64,000 bases of DNA from Tetragonia tetragonoides (taxonomy: Eukaryota; Streptophyta; Magnoliopsida; Caryophyllales; Aizoaceae). Shown one piece after another: positions 34,132 through 45,844 of this stretch (the stretch's first letter is position 1; every line of letters begins with the position of its first letter). The notes under the pieces were generated by a model. That model made no database searches, was not told the origin of the DNA, and saw only the letters and a list, made by a program, of their open reading frames with translations. The DNA lies in contig CM076148.1 of the NCBI GenBank assembly GCA_038025085.1, positions 20,006,501 through 20,070,500 of the forward strand, written 5' to 3'. A program made the position numbers and the translations under genes.

Positions 34132-35188
34132 TTAATTTAAACGAATCATGCCCAAGTCAAGTCTGATTTTTTCAAATCTTTCTCTACTTAGAGCTTTTGT
34201 AAAAATATCAGTGATTTGATTTTCAGTGGCAAAAAACTCCATTTTAACTAGGCCTTTTTCAACGTTATCACGAAGAAAGTGATGACATATTTCTATATGT
34301 TTTGTTCTAGAGTGGCTCACAAGATTTTTCGAGATATTGATAGCATTGGTATTATCACAGAATATAGGAACACAATCACAGTCAACATTAAAATCATGAA
34401 GTTTTTGTTTTACCCATAATATCTGAGCACAACAAGCGGCTAAGGCAACATACTCTTCCTCGACTGTTGATAGGGCTACGGAGTTTTGTTTCTTTGAAAC
34501 CCACGATATGAGACATGATCCTAGGAATTGAGCCATTCCCGAGGTGCTTTTGCGATCCACTAAAAATCCTGCATAATTTGAGTCAGAGAAGCCAATTAAA
34601 TCTATGTCAACGCATTTTGGGTAGAAGAGGCACATATCGTGAGTTCATTTTAGATAACGCAAAGTGCGTTTGGCCGCTTTGAAGTGAGATTCTCGAGGAC
34701 TTGACTGAAAGCGAGCACACAAACATACACAGAACATTATATCTGGCCTACTAACAGTTAAGTATAGTAGAGATCCAATTATACCTATATACTCAGTTTC
34801 ATCTACTGACATACCATGTTCGTCCAAATCTAGCTTTTGTGCTGTTGGGACTGGCGTGTCATAAGGCTTAGATTCCTCCATTTTGTATTTTTTTCAAAAG
34901 ATCCTTAGTGTATTTCTGTTGATGGATTCTTATTCCATCCTTATCTTGTCTTACCTGGAGTCCAAGAAATTTTTTTAATTCTCTCATCATACTCATTTCG
35001 AACTCTCCTTGCATTATCTGAGAGAAATTGTCACAGAGTTTAGTGTTAGTTGCACCGAAAATAATATCGTCTACATAAATGTGTACAACTAAAATATCAT
35101 CCAACTTCCTTTGCAAAAATAAGGTCTTATCAATTTGACCTCTTTTAAAGCCCTTTTCTATTAAGAATTTTGAAAGTCTCCGTACCAA
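34132..35188 (-). pseudogene. copia RT C-terminal part and RNase H
   Basis: Frames 35188-34868, 34881-34645 and 34635-34132. The first has the catalytic YVDDIIFGATN of reverse transcriptase. The last has the RNase H region with DRKSTSGMAQFLGSCLISW, the CDNTNAI block, and the tail TDIFTKALSRERFEKIR. The frame breaks at 34870 and 34640. It is downstream of the RT N-terminal part. Confidence 0.9.
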
Positions 35189-35265
35189 ACTCGCGGAGCT
35201 TGTTTTAGGCCATAGAGGGATTTGTCTAATTTATAGACGTGATGGGGAAAATCTTTATTTTTGAA

Positions 35266-35670
35266 TCATGGGGGTTGTTCAACAAAAACTTCCTCCTTGA
35301 GATATCCATTCAAAAAGACAGTTTTTACGTCCATTTGGTAGATGATGAAATCTTTGTGAGCAGCAAAGGCAATTAAAGTTCGAATAGCCTCAAGTCTGGC
35401 TACAGGAGCAAAAGTTTCATCATAATCGATGCCCTCTTGCTGATTATAGCCTTTCACAACTAATCTGGCTTTATTACTAACTATAACTCCAGTATCATCT
35501 AATTTATTTCTAAAGACCCATTTTGTGCTAATCATTGAGTGATTTTTAGGGCGAGGCTCAAGGTGCCACACCTTATTTCTATCAAATTGAATAAGTTCAT
35601 CTTGCAAAGGTAAAATCCAGTCATGGTCTTCTAAAGCAATTTTGTGATTTTTTGGTTCAATATCAGACAA
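35266..35670 (-). pseudogene. copia reverse transcriptase, N-terminal part
   Basis: The segment has [20 protein letters not shown], then [20 protein letters not shown] and [19 protein letters not shown], then [20 protein letters not shown]. These are the opening palm blocks of copia RT; QMDVKT holds the first catalytic Asp. The frame is lost between 35266 and 35188. Confidence 0.9.
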
Positions 35671-35786
35671 AAAAGCATTAAAAGCACAAAAAAAAAAAAA
35701 TTAGCAGAAGTTCTAGTTTGGACTCCCTTGGTTGGATCAGTGATGATTTGATCAAGAGTATGAGAGCTCTTATGTTTGAAGGTCCT

Positions 35787-36734
35787 TTATGTTGGTGCTA
35801 AAGGTGGATCAGTGCTTTGAACATTAGGACTTTGAATTTCTTCATTTGCAACATCAGTGGTGTCCAATTCTTGGACTGGGGTGAGTTCCTCATGTTGTTC
35901 TGTGTGTGGTTCCATTGTCTCAGGGGCGTTCTCTTCAAGCAATGAGTCATCCCGTCTAGCTGATCCCAACTCAAAATCATCATCGTCCTGTGTGTCCCTG
36001 TGTATAGAGTTAAACTCTTCAAATATGATATGTATAATGCATTTTGTTCTTTTATTAAAAACTTTATAGGCTTTACTTCGCAATGGGTAGCCAACGAAGA
36101 TTGCTTCATCACTGCGTGCATCAAATTTTCCCAAATTATCCTTACCATTATTATGAACAAAGCAACAAGCTCCAGAGGTACGAAAATAGGAAATATTAGG
36201 TTTCTTCCCATAGAGAAGCTCGTAAGGGGCTTTGTGAAGGATTGGTCTCACCATAGCCCTGTTAATTATGTAACATGCAGTACTTATTGCTTCTGCCTAG
36301 AAATTCTTTGGGAGATCACTAGATAAGAGCATTGCCCTAGTCATGTCTTCCAGGGTTCTGTTTTTACGTTCCACCACTCCATTTTGTTGTTGAGTTCTTG
36401 GAGCTGAAAAATTATGATCAATTCCATTTTCATTGCAGTAGCTAATAAATTTGAAATTTTCATGTTCAGTTCCATGATCTGGTCTGATGGATAATAATTG
36501 AAGATTAATTTGTTTTTGAACTCTTTTAATAAGAATTAGAAATTCATCAAAAACCTCTTCCTTGGAATTGAGAAACAATGTCCAAGTGAACCTGGAGTAA
36601 TCATCAACTAAAACAAATACATACCTGCTTCCTCCTCTACTTTGTGTAGTTATAGGGCCACACAGATCTATGTGTATAAGTTGTAGGGGCAAAGAAGTGC
36701 TTACCAGATTCTTGGATTTGAAAGAGGAACGCAC
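35787..36734 (-). pseudogene. copia integrase
   Basis: Frames 36734-36297 and 36254-35787. The core shows HIDLCGP (first Asp), RPDHGTEHENF (second Asp region) and TQQQNGVVERKNRTLEDM (Glu). The C-terminal part has SDEAIFVGYPLRSKAYKVF. A break lies at 36297. After it comes an acidic hinge towards RT. Confidence 0.9.
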
Positions 36735-36786
36735 TTGTTTTCCTCTCGCACATGCTTCACAAACACCATTATAATCAAGCTTATAA

Positions 36787-37491
36787 TCAGGCAGACCTTA
36801 CTAATTTTTGAGAACGAAGTTTGATTAATACTTTAAAACTAGCATGTCCTAGCCATTTATGCCATAAAAGAGGATCATTTTCTAGAACACTCATGCAAGT
36901 TAAACTGCTCTCAGGTAAGGTTTGAAGATTAATTTTGTATACGTTTCCACAACGTATGCCTTGTAAAATCTGTTCACCTGTGCTTTCTGTAAAAACTTTG
37001 CATTGCTTTGATGTAAAGCTGACTTTGTTCCCCCTGTCACATAGTTGGGATACGCTAAGCATATTATACTTCAGACCATATACTAACAGAACGTTCTCAA
37101 TAGAATGAGTAAGGTTTTTATCAACTTTACCTACGCCAATTACCTTTCCTTTGCTATCATCCCCAAAGGTTATCTGCCCACCTTCAAAGGCTTTTAGTGA
37201 GAGAAAACTTCCATCGTTTCCAGTCATGTCGCGTGAGCATCCGCTATCCATAAACCACAAGTTCTTGTCTCTCACGTTAACCTGCAACAAACATTATTGC
37301 TTCATTTAAGGTACCCAAACAAATTTGAGTCCTTTGGGGTTAGTATGACCTTGAAGTTGATCCTTTCGAATCCAGACTTGTTTTATGACAACCCTACTCT
37401 TTTCATAAGATTTTTGTTTTGAAAAGCATTCATAAGGTAAATGACCAGTATGACCACAATGATAGCAGATTTTGTTTTTTGGAAGATTCAC
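36787..37491 (-). pseudogene. copia nucleocapsid, protease and pre-integrase zinc region
   Basis: Frame 37491-37306 has the zinc knuckle CYHCGHTGHLPYEC (CX2CX4HX4C). Frame 37290-36787 has the protease site FMDSGCSRDMTG and the pre-integrase block LLWHKWLGHASFKVL. A stop separates the two at about 37300. Confidence 0.9.
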
Positions 37492-37777
37492 ATACTTGGA
37501 TTTTTTCTTGGTCGTAGGACGTTTATATCCTAGTCCAGGTTTGTTAGATTTTCCATTTTGTTTGGCAAGAAAGTGTTAGGACCTGTGTTGATCAAACCAT
37601 AGTTGTTGTCTAGGTTTAATGAAATCATCTTTATTTTTGGTGATTATATTACGAGCCCTATTGTTTTTGCTTGTGGAGGCATTAAGCATGGAGTGGTGTT
37701 TAGTGGAACTAGAGAAACTACTATTGTTAGGAGTAGTTTCCTGAACAAAGGTAGATTTAAGTTTTTATTTTCCTAAT

Positions 37778-38971
37778 TCAATAGTGAGTTTCTTGATTTT
37801 TTTCCTTCCAGTTCCTTACTGCTTTTCTCCTAATTTCGTTTTGTTCTTTTAGAGCTATGCATTCAGTTTTCAGTTTAATGCAATCAATGTCAAGACTATT
37901 TCGTCTAGCAGTGGTTTCATCAAGGTCTGCTTTTATGTTAAACAACATAGACTGCACATCATAAATAAAAGTTTCAACTACTCTGATTAATTTTTCTTTA
38001 GAGTAAGTGGGAAGTTTAGCTTTCATTTCAGCAATCATTACCTCATAGTCCACTTCTGTTTGATCATCAGGTTCATCATCAAACTTGTACGACGCCACGA
38101 GGGCAACCTTTCATCTAAGTTGTTTCCAACTTCTGCATCGTTCTCTCCTTCTACTCCTTCTAGATCCCAAACACCCATGGCATGCGAGACTTCCCTTTTG
38201 GCTTCTTCTTGATTAGCTCTCTGTCTTTCTTTTTCCCACACTGGACATTCATTCATACGATGCTGCGTTTTCTGCATTTATAGCAATTAATATCAGCGTT
38301 AGATTGCTTTTTAGGAAAATAGAGCTTGACTTATTTCTGTTAAAAGTTTTGTTTGGTCTGTTTTTGAAGATCTTCATGAGTTGCTTAGAAACGAGAGCAA
38401 CATCTTCTTCATCCCAATCAGATCCACTGTCCTCCTCTTTGGCCCTTAGAGCGATTCCTTTGTTTTTAGGAACTTCATCAAGTTGGTCTCTGTCTAGCTC
38501 CATTTTATGGGTAGTGAGAGATCCCACCAGTTGCTCTAATGGTAGCGTTGACAGATCTTTGGCCTCTTGGATGGCGGTGATCTTAGGTCTCCATTTTTCT
38601 CCAGATAGACTTCTCAAGATCTTCCGAACCTGATCTTCATTGCTGTAAGTTCTACCAAGAGATCTTAGTTTATTCACAATATTCGAAAATCGAGTGAATA
38701 TGCTTTTAATACATTCATTCTTAATCATATTGAAAGATTCATATTGCTGAACTAGGAGTTCAATTCTAGCATTTTTTACATTGACGGTAACTAGTGTGTC
38801 CCATATTTCTTTGGTTGTCTCACAAGCTGAGATTCTGTTGAACTTATTTGTATCTAACACATAGTGAAGAAGTTTAATGGCTTTGAAATTTTTCTCCAGT
38901 ATATTCAGTTCAGTTTCTGTCGAATCTTTTTCGGGTTTTAAAGTAACCTTACCTGAGGTGGCATCTGTCAC
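37778..38971 (-). pseudogene. copia gag
   Basis: Frame 38971-38249 has ETTKEIWDTLVTVNVKNARI and FSNIVNKLRSLGRTY, the plant copia gag (UBN2-type) domain. Frame 38098-37778 holds a predicted coiled-coil stretch with EMKAKLPTYSKEKLIRVVET. A long gag with this second part is usual in the SIRE lineage. The frame breaks between the two parts and again near 37600. Confidence 0.8.
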
Positions 38972-39203
38972 AGTGATTTCTATAGGTCCTTTTTGAACGA
39001 TCTGTCATACCTGCCCTAGTAGTCTTCAGATTGGATAAATATTTTCATTCTAATCTTCCACCAGCCATAACGCATTACATCGAAGAATGGCGGACGAACA
39101 ATGCTTTGTCCTTCACGAGTACCTTAAGCGAGAGCTAGTGAGTATGGTTTACTCATGATCGCGTTTCTCTCCAAGTGTTACCTTGTTGAAATGAGAGAAA
39201 CTT

Positions 39204-39215
39204 GCTTTGATACCA
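39204..39215 (-). other. copia primer-binding site
   Basis: TGGTATCAAAGC on the minus strand is complementary to the 3' end of initiator tRNA-Met, the usual primer of copia elements (consensus TGGTATCAGAGC, one change). Confidence 0.8.
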
Positions 39216-39219
39216 AAGG

Positions 39220-40140
39220 TTAGTGCACAAGAGGGGGGGGGGGGTTGAATTGTGAACTAAATGTAATTGTGGAAATATGCCTATTTTTTTGATTAATTAG
39301 GTTAAGTAAAATAAAACAATTAAGCGAAATAAGAAGTATAAGCAATTAGCAAAGCACACGCGATTTTACGAGGAAAATTCTTTACTAACAGCAAAGATAA
39401 AAACCTCGCCCCGAAGGACTTTAAAACACTACTTCTGTAATTGAATAATGTTTACATTGACTCTAATATGATCCACAAACCTGGTAGCTCTACCAAGCCA
39501 AACTTACCTATGAGCTCTCTTAAGTACAAAAGACAACTTACTCAAGTTGCCTTGGGGTATGGTAACGGTTTACCTTGAATACTTCAATAAGCGAAAATAC
39601 AAATGAGACCTATAGTGTAATTGCAGGTAAGAGCGTTACTTAGATCAATTGGCACTAAGACTTAGTGAAACTCTTGCTTAATTCTCTTAATCAAAAATGT
39701 CGTTCAAACTGAAAAATAGAGAGATGTAAAAAAGAAGAGTGTTGAGTTTCTGTTTTTATATTAAAGCAAACACATTCCTTATTTTTAGAAAAACAAAACA
39801 GAAACTTATCTTTTCCTTTTAATTAGTTAGAACGTTTAATAACTTAGCAAGATAGTATTGCTAATAACTTAAGCAACATAATAGCTTAATATTCTCAAAA
39901 CTGATTTGGATAAGATGGACTTGACAGAACGTTTCTAAAATCAGTTGAAACAAGAGTCCTTTTAGGAGTAGTCTTTCTAGTGACCAGAGCTTTATGAAAA
40001 CATAAAGTATTAACATGAAAACTGTTAGCCAGAAAGATAAGATTTTAGAAACATATTTTATCTTTTAAAACCAGAAAATAACTGTTAAGATTAATTCTTA
40101 ACAACATTTTCTTGTTGAACTCTTGCTGTGTGTGTATTAG
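39220..40140 (-). repeat. copia 5' LTR, inner part
   Basis: This runs from near the primer-binding site to the insertion point of element 1. It contains a G11 run at about 39233-39243. The exact inner edge is uncertain by a few bases (39217-39225). It continues at 57053. Confidence 0.65.
40136..40140. repeat. target-site duplication of element 1, left copy (ATTAG)
   Basis: ATTAG at 40136-40140 and again at 57048-57052, directly outside the two LTR edges. Five bases is the normal size for LTR retrotransposons. Confidence 0.9.
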
Positions 40141-41662
40141 TGTAAGAACCCTCGCCTTTCCGGCGCGCTTTCGATTTTTAGTTGAGATTAATGGTTCTTA
40201 AATATGTGTCACCTGCGATTTAAATTAATTATAAAGAACAATAATTTGCAAATAATAAGCCGCCACCAATTTTTAAGGAAACAACTGGAAACCATCAAAA
40301 GTGCATCCAATTCCTATTGGGAATTGACCCATGCCCGTGGGGACTAAGTATTGAGTTCGGGGATGTAGGTACGAAATAAACAAAATGAATCTCATCTAAA
40401 TCGCCCGTATTAACGGCCTCTACTAAGCTTATCCATGTCAAGTATTTATTTATGCCATACGGTTCCATACAAATCCGGTCGTCCAATGATCCTAATTTAA
40501 CTAGACGGGTTAAGAACAACCAAATTACCTACGTTATCACTTTGCACAATTTATATCCAATTTACATGCATACTATTTGACAAGCATAATCAAGATATAA
40601 AGCATTAAATTAACGCTCCAACCTACCAACTTTGCTAAACGCGCCATGTATTGCATATGCACATCAATAAAATCGTTAGTATCTTCAAAAGAATAATAAT
40701 AATGCAAAGGTACTAACTTTATGCTAAAACAAACCTAAGAGGCTACTATATGAATGCAAAAACTACGAAAAGATGCAAACTTGCATAAACTAATAAAAAG
40801 ACGCAAACTTTGTATTAACTAATCATGCATAATTATATACAAAACCAAAAGCATGCAAATTTATTCAACCATAATCAAAAGCTAAATAAAACATGATTAA
40901 TAACAATGAATAAGAGATTTAATAAAGAATTAGGCCCTCAGGATGGTTAACCTGGACGTTCTATTCGAATGGGACTAGTAGAATTGGAATCGCTCTTCGA
41001 TCTTGGGTGCTAGGCTAGGTGTATTGCTTGCTTGAATCTTCATATTTTTGAACTTGGGGAAATATGTGCTCTCAATGCTCTCAAAATTATGAACTGACTA
41101 ACCTCCCGCAGAAGAGGGTGAAAGGGAGTATTTGTAGAGTTGGGGGACGGATTTAGGGGCCTAGGGCGAGAAGTGGGTTCAGCGGCCACACGGAAGGCAG
41201 CTGAGGCCCGCGGTGGCCGCTGAGGCTCAGCGGCTGGGCCGCTGAAACTCCGCGGCTGGCCGCTGGGGCCAGCGGCTAACCTGACAGCCCCCGCTGTCAC
41301 GCGCTGGCCGCTGAGTAGCCTACGAAGGCCGCCGGGCCTGACGGCGCGCGCTTGACTAGGGTTTTTTACTTTTTGTGCTCTGTAAATTACGAAATTTTCC
41401 TTAGGCTGGCCCAAGGGGCTAGGATTGGGCGGTTTTGACTCAAATCTTTGAGACGCGATATCTCTTGATCCGAGAACCTGATTCAGGCAAGGTCAAAGGC
41501 GTTGGAATCCTTATAACAAAGGCTATCCAAAGACTAAGGTTTCAAGGAATTTGGTCTAGATTTCCGAGCAATGTCCTTTTCTACTTACGTCCATGTTAAT
41601 CCATTACCATCATCATCGGGCGTTGCGGTGTCAGGGGATGAGAACCGATTAGGGTGTCTACA
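40141..41662 (-). repeat. element 1, 3' LTR
   Basis: 1522 bp; forward edges TGTAAGAACC and GGTGTCTACA. The TATA position (41129-41136) reads TACAAATA in the LTR sense, changed from TATAAATA in the other LTR. It lacks about 40 bp near 41175 that the 5' LTR has. A GC-rich module lies at 41165-41350. Confidence 0.92.
41165..41350. repeat. GC-rich CAGCGGC/GCCGCTG module, 3' LTR copy
   Basis: Dense direct and inverted copies of GCCGCTG and CAGCGGC, in contrast to the AT-rich surroundings. It contains the 19-mer gctcagcggctgggccgct at 41225-41243. The same 19-mer is in the 5' LTR and upstream of the antisense gene at 45845. Confidence 0.85.
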
Positions 41663-41676
41663 GAAGCCCCCACTTT
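41663..41676 (-). other. polypurine tract of element 1
   Basis: AAAGTGGGGGCTTC on the minus strand directly precedes the 3' LTR start TGTAGACACC. This is the usual form in Tat elements and fixes the sense strand as minus. Confidence 0.8.
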
Positions 41677-41810
41677 GGCCGAGCTTGTAAAAGCGAAGGT
41701 CAAAGTATTTGCTAAAAATGCCTGCGATGTTTTTTTTGAAAATGCTTTATGTTAGAAAGAAGAAAAGATACACTCCTGACCGCCTGTGGTCAGGGTTACC
41801 TGCTTTGTTT

Positions 41811-42040
41811 AAAGAGCGGTGCGTTGCTCTGCTTTGCGGGTACTGACGTGACGCTAATTTTGATAGCCTCATCTCCAAAGGGCGTTATGTTGCCCTGCTT
41901 CTTGGATACTGACGTGACGCTAATTTTGATAGCTTCGACGCCAAAGAGGGGCATGTTGCTCTGCTTAAGTTGTTGTTGACACGACGCTAATTCTAATAGC
42001 TTCGTCGCCAAAGAGCGGTATGTTGCTCTGCTTTAGTTGT
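41811..42040. repeat. 66-bp tandem repeat, about 3.5 copies
   Basis: Units begin with aaagagcggtgcgttgctct and similar at about 41811, 41876, 41942 and 42010. They share the core gctaattttgatagc. It lies just inside the 3' LTR. Tandem repeats in this position are a known trait of Tat/Ogre elements. Confidence 0.85.
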
Positions 42041-42234
42041 GCCTGCAAAAATAAAATAACGTGCATGTGCCTGTGAAAAAGTTAGATATAAGGCTCGCGC
42101 CTGCAAAAATAGATAATGCCGGGTCCCTAGGATAAGAAACCAAGTTGTGGGGACAAAAGAGACATTTTGAGCGATATATTCAAATTTCCCGGGCTTCCAA
42201 CGGTCGAGATATGCAATTTCGCGCGGAATTTGAA

Positions 42235-42480
42235 CTCGTGGGCCCGCCCCGAGGGGGCAAATAGAAAAAATGGTTGGGCGGCCATGCGGACGGCCGCCGA
42301 GCGCTGGGCGGCCTTTACGGGCTCGCTCGGCGGCTCCAATGGCCGTGCGAAGGCTGAACGAGGGGCCGCTAGGCCGCGCGGCTCAGCCGTGGAGCTTGGG
42401 CGGCTGGCCGCCAGGGCCAGCGGCTGGGCTGCTGAGCATGGAGCCCTGAACCGGGCCGCTGGGCTGGTTCAGAGGCGAAA
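42235..42480. repeat. GC-rich module upstream of the first antisense gene
   Basis: It carries the same GCCGCTG/CAGCGGC motifs as the LTRs, for example gcggctggccgccagggccagcggctgg (42401-42428 approximately). It ends about 290 bp before the ATG at 42772. Upstream, gagcgatatattcaaattt and gggcccgccccgaggggg recall LTR parts in the same order relative to transcription. I see no good TATA box. Confidence 0.75.
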
Positions 42481-42771
42481 ACGGGGCTTTTTGTGTGAGG
42501 GAGCCGAATTTTGGGTCATTCTTCCCCAAAATTTTGAGACTCTCTCTCCCTACCTCCATTGTTGCCCAATCTCCATTTCTTACTCAAATTTGCTTCTTTT
42601 TGCTTGCATTTTCTTGGTTTTGCATAATCTTTGCATAATTTGGAGTTTATTTGTGATTTCTCACAAATTTTGGGTGAATTTGAAAGTGGGTTTTTGAAAC
42701 CCTTGAGAGAGAAAATCCCAATTTCTCCATCTTTGCTTGTTTGTTCTTGCTTGCTTTGCTCATCTTTCTTC

Positions 42772-45054
42772 ATGGCTCCTAAATTGGCGAGGAAGAGAAG
42801 TAGAAGGGCCGAGGTCCGGGAGGAGGTTGAAGAAATTGACATCTTCACCAAAGCTTTTCCTTCCCATGTCAAGCCTTCCAAGAGGAAGCCCAATTTGGCT
42901 TTTTCCCAAGATAGGTATACTCGGTCGGATAGGATGCCCGACATTGTATGGGATCGGTCGGGGTTGCTCTTTCGACCGGAGTCTCACTTGAGCTCCTGTG
43001 CCTCCATGTTTGTGGTAAGCCTCAAACTTTGAATTCATAGTTTTATGCATTGAATTTTAGTTTATATGCTTTGCCTTGAGTAGAATTATGTAGGAATTGT
43101 ATGCAATTGTCAAGTTTGTAGCGCATGTGATCTTGCGCGGCTTGAACGAACTTAGAAACATGCTTAGGACTTGAACATTTGGTTGAAATGTGAACCTAAG
43201 AGGTTGCAAATTGATCATAGGAACCCGATGGGAACTTGAAGCCCCATGGTAATTATGGTTCTTCGGTGAGGCTTTTAAGTCTTTGCCCAAAGAGGTGCAA
43301 AGTGCGATTTTGGGTGCGGGATTTGGGCCCCTTCTGAAAGCGGCGAACTCGGTTGAGCGAGTCAAGAGGTGCATTGTCCGCTTATCTTTGGAACGTTTTT
43401 GGGATACAACCAACACGTTCCATTTCCCTAATGGGGAGATGATGATCACTCCATCGGAGTTTGCTATGTTGACTGGGGTGCCTTGCGTGGGTACGCCCAT
43501 TGTGTATGACGTTTCCATCTGGAAACGTAAGACTGATATGGTGGAGCTGATTGGCCCTTGGGGGAACACCTGGGGTCATCATTATCGTCCCTATAGCGAG
43601 CTCTATGCCGCTTTGACTAATGCGAGGTACAAGAGGTCTACCTCGGTGGAGCAGAAGGCGAGGAAGTTTATCGCCTATCTCCTTGCCACCACCATCTTTG
43701 GTGACAAGGGAGAGCGTATCCATGCTATTTACCTCCCTAGCTTGTTGGATTGGGAGAGGGTGAGAGAGTACAACTGGGGGTTGCCAGGCTACGCCAACCT
43801 TTTGAGGCGCATGCGGTTTGCTTGCCGCGTGAATGATGAGGGATACAAGCAGTCGACTCTTCCTCCCGTGAGCTTGTGTGGTTTTTGGAAGGCCTTGCAG
43901 GTGCGTTTTGCTTTTTGTATCTATTTTGGTGATTTTGCATGATTTAAGTGTATGGTGCTTATTTTCATGTTTTGATGTAGCCTTGGTTCTTTGAGCACTT
44001 CCCGGACATGGCGCCTACGGGCTGGGAGTTGGATTTTCCGGTTTGCAGGGCGTGGCGTCATAGGGGTCCCGCACCCTATCAGACTCTCCAGCAGTACAGG
44101 GAGGCCCTCCTTCGCCTAGATTGGCACAAGGTAACGCAACTTTTTTTTGTTTCATGGTTTGTACTTCTTGGTGTGGATATGCGGGTCCGAGGTCGGGATT
44201 ATGGCGGGGAGGAGTGCTGGGGAGAGGTCCCGATGACGGAGGACCTTGATGAGGACATCCAGAGCCTTCCTCTTCCAGTTGGACATCCAGGGGTAAATTT
44301 GTAATTTTATCTGTTGCATGTGATTTTTTACTGGTTTTACGCTTGTATTGACTTTTCTTTGCGCAGCTTGACCGTGAGCAGACCGGCAAGGTTTTCAAGA
44401 TGATGCATGCTTTGAAGTCCTGGATTTCTCGAGCTCTCTCGAAGGGCACTTGCTCTAGAGCTGACTTGGATAAGGTAAACTTGATTTGCACCTTCAAAGT
44501 TGTATGCTTTGAGAAATGTGTTTTATATGTTTGATGGGTTGCAGGTTGAGTATCGTCGATCCCTTACTCGTTGGTCACGACAGGTGGTATTGTCGGATGA
44601 TGAGGTTGTGAGCTCACCTGAGCGTAGTCCTTCCCGTGAGAGGAGCCCTCGGAGGGAGAGTCCTCGGAGAGAGAGAGAATCTGTGCATCGGACGGAGCGT
44701 CCTGGTGGGAGTAGGATGGCTCGGTTTGCGGAGCCTACTCCTATGCCTATGCCGATGTATCCTTCTTATCCCGGGTATGCGGGGTATGCTCCTTATGGTG
44801 GCCTTTACTACCAGCCCCCCGTCCCTGCTCCTATGATGCCTACCATGCCTCCTTGTTCTTCGTGGGGGTATGATTCGAGTTATGCTGGAGAGGGGTACTC
44901 ATATCGGGAGCCTGCTCGTCACTCCTCCTTTGACCCAGGCCAGCTGGCGGCGTCGATCTTTGGCGATGAGCCTCGGAGGTCGGAGGATCACTTTGAGGTG
45001 CTTCGCACGGATGTTGATGCGGGTGATGATTTTTATGATAATGTATTTGTATGA
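42772..45054 (+). CDS. plant mobile domain (PMD) protein, antisense gene 1 of element 1
   Basis: Five exons: 42772-43014, 43271-43900, 43981-44292, 44367-44474 and 44545-45054, about 600 residues, no stop. All introns are phase 0 with GT/AG ends; the acceptor before 43271 is the least certain. Exon 1 is basic (MAPKLARKRSRRAE). Exon 2 holds the PMD core: VERVKRCIVRLSLERFWDTT, TNTFHFPNGEMMITPSEFAM, LTGVPCVG, then GLPGYANLLRRM. Exons 3-4 complete it. Exon 5 is an RS-like tail (SPSRERSPRRESPRRERE) followed by a Pro/Tyr/Met-rich region (YPSYPGYAGYAPYGG). In plants, PMD proteins occur as host genes (MAIN/MAIL1 family, needed for transposon silencing and genome stability) and inside transposons. The domain is by recognition. 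The gene lies antisense to gag-pol. Its role in the element is unknown. Confidence 0.85.
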
Positions 45055-45494
45055 AATACATTCTTGAACATTTGTGTTGAACAAACATTCGGACTTTGCT
45101 TTGTAATATATTGCTGTTTTATTGGTCCTTGCATATAATTAGGCTAATGCAAATGCACAGGTAGTCAAGCAAAAGCGCAAGTAATAGCCATGTAGCAAAA
45201 ATGGTACAGCCAAAAAGTTAAAATTGGGTGTACCCTATCCCCCTTAAAAAAATGAAAAAAAAGAAAGGGGTGCCAAAAATAAAATGAAATTAATAAGTAT
45301 AGAGGGAAAAATAAAATAAAAGATGATAATCATCAAAAAAAAGAAATAAAGAAATTGTGGAGTTCCCATAAATAATTAAGGAAATAAAAGAAAAATAGTA
45401 ATAATAGAAGAAATAGGAAACTAAGCCAAATTGGAGTCCAAAACGGTTAAGGAAAGTGTCCAAAACCGGGTAGAAGAGTGTTGTCTTGGAAAAG
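45055..45494. other. spacer between the two antisense genes
   Basis: AT-rich, with an AATATATT-type stretch near 45105 that could serve polyadenylation of gene 1, and A-rich runs near 45245-45340. Nothing else seen. Confidence 0.5.
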
Positions 45495-45690
45495 AGGCTC
45501 GGCGGCCAAAGGGGGGCGTTCAGCGGCTGACGCGAAGGAGCGGGGGTCAATAGAGGGGCCGTCAGACTCAGCGGTTGGGCCGCGAAAGCTGCGCGGCTGG
45601 CCGCCGAGGCTCAGCGGCTGGGCCGCTTGGCCTTGGCTGCTCTATCGTGGCCTCCGAGCCTTCGGCGCCTGTCCAGTGGGCCGCTGAAAC
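45495..45690. repeat. GC-rich module upstream of the second antisense gene
   Basis: GCCGCTG/CAGCGGC-rich. It contains gctcagcggctgggccgct at 45609-45627, identical to the 19-mers in both LTRs. A TATA box follows at 45739. Confidence 0.85.
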
Positions 45691-45738
45691 CTTTTTTCCG
45701 ACAGGTTGCCTTATTTTCGTCTTTTTTCGTGCGAGCCC

Positions 45739-45746
45739 TATATAAG
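45739..45746 (+). promoter_or_regulatory. TATA box of the second antisense gene
   Basis: GCCCTATATAAGCTTTG lies about 50 bp after the GC-rich module and about 100 bp before the ATG at 45845. This gives a plausible leader of about 70 nt. Confidence 0.6.
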
Positions 45747-45844
45747 CTTTGGGTTAGTCCGATTTTGGGACATCACCTTCATAATTCTATAGCAATAGAG
45801 AGCTTTTTAGAGAGAGAAACCTCCCATTAATTTAGAATTCAGTC

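Noticed and set aside
40295..40519. Open frame of 74 codons, repeated at 55629-55853
   Set aside because: The same LTR sequence in both copies; it has no domain and is not a gene duplication.
42167..42697. Open frame of 176 codons through the GC-rich module
   Set aside because: GC-rich DNA lacks stops by composition; the frame overlaps the leader of the PMD gene and shows no domain.
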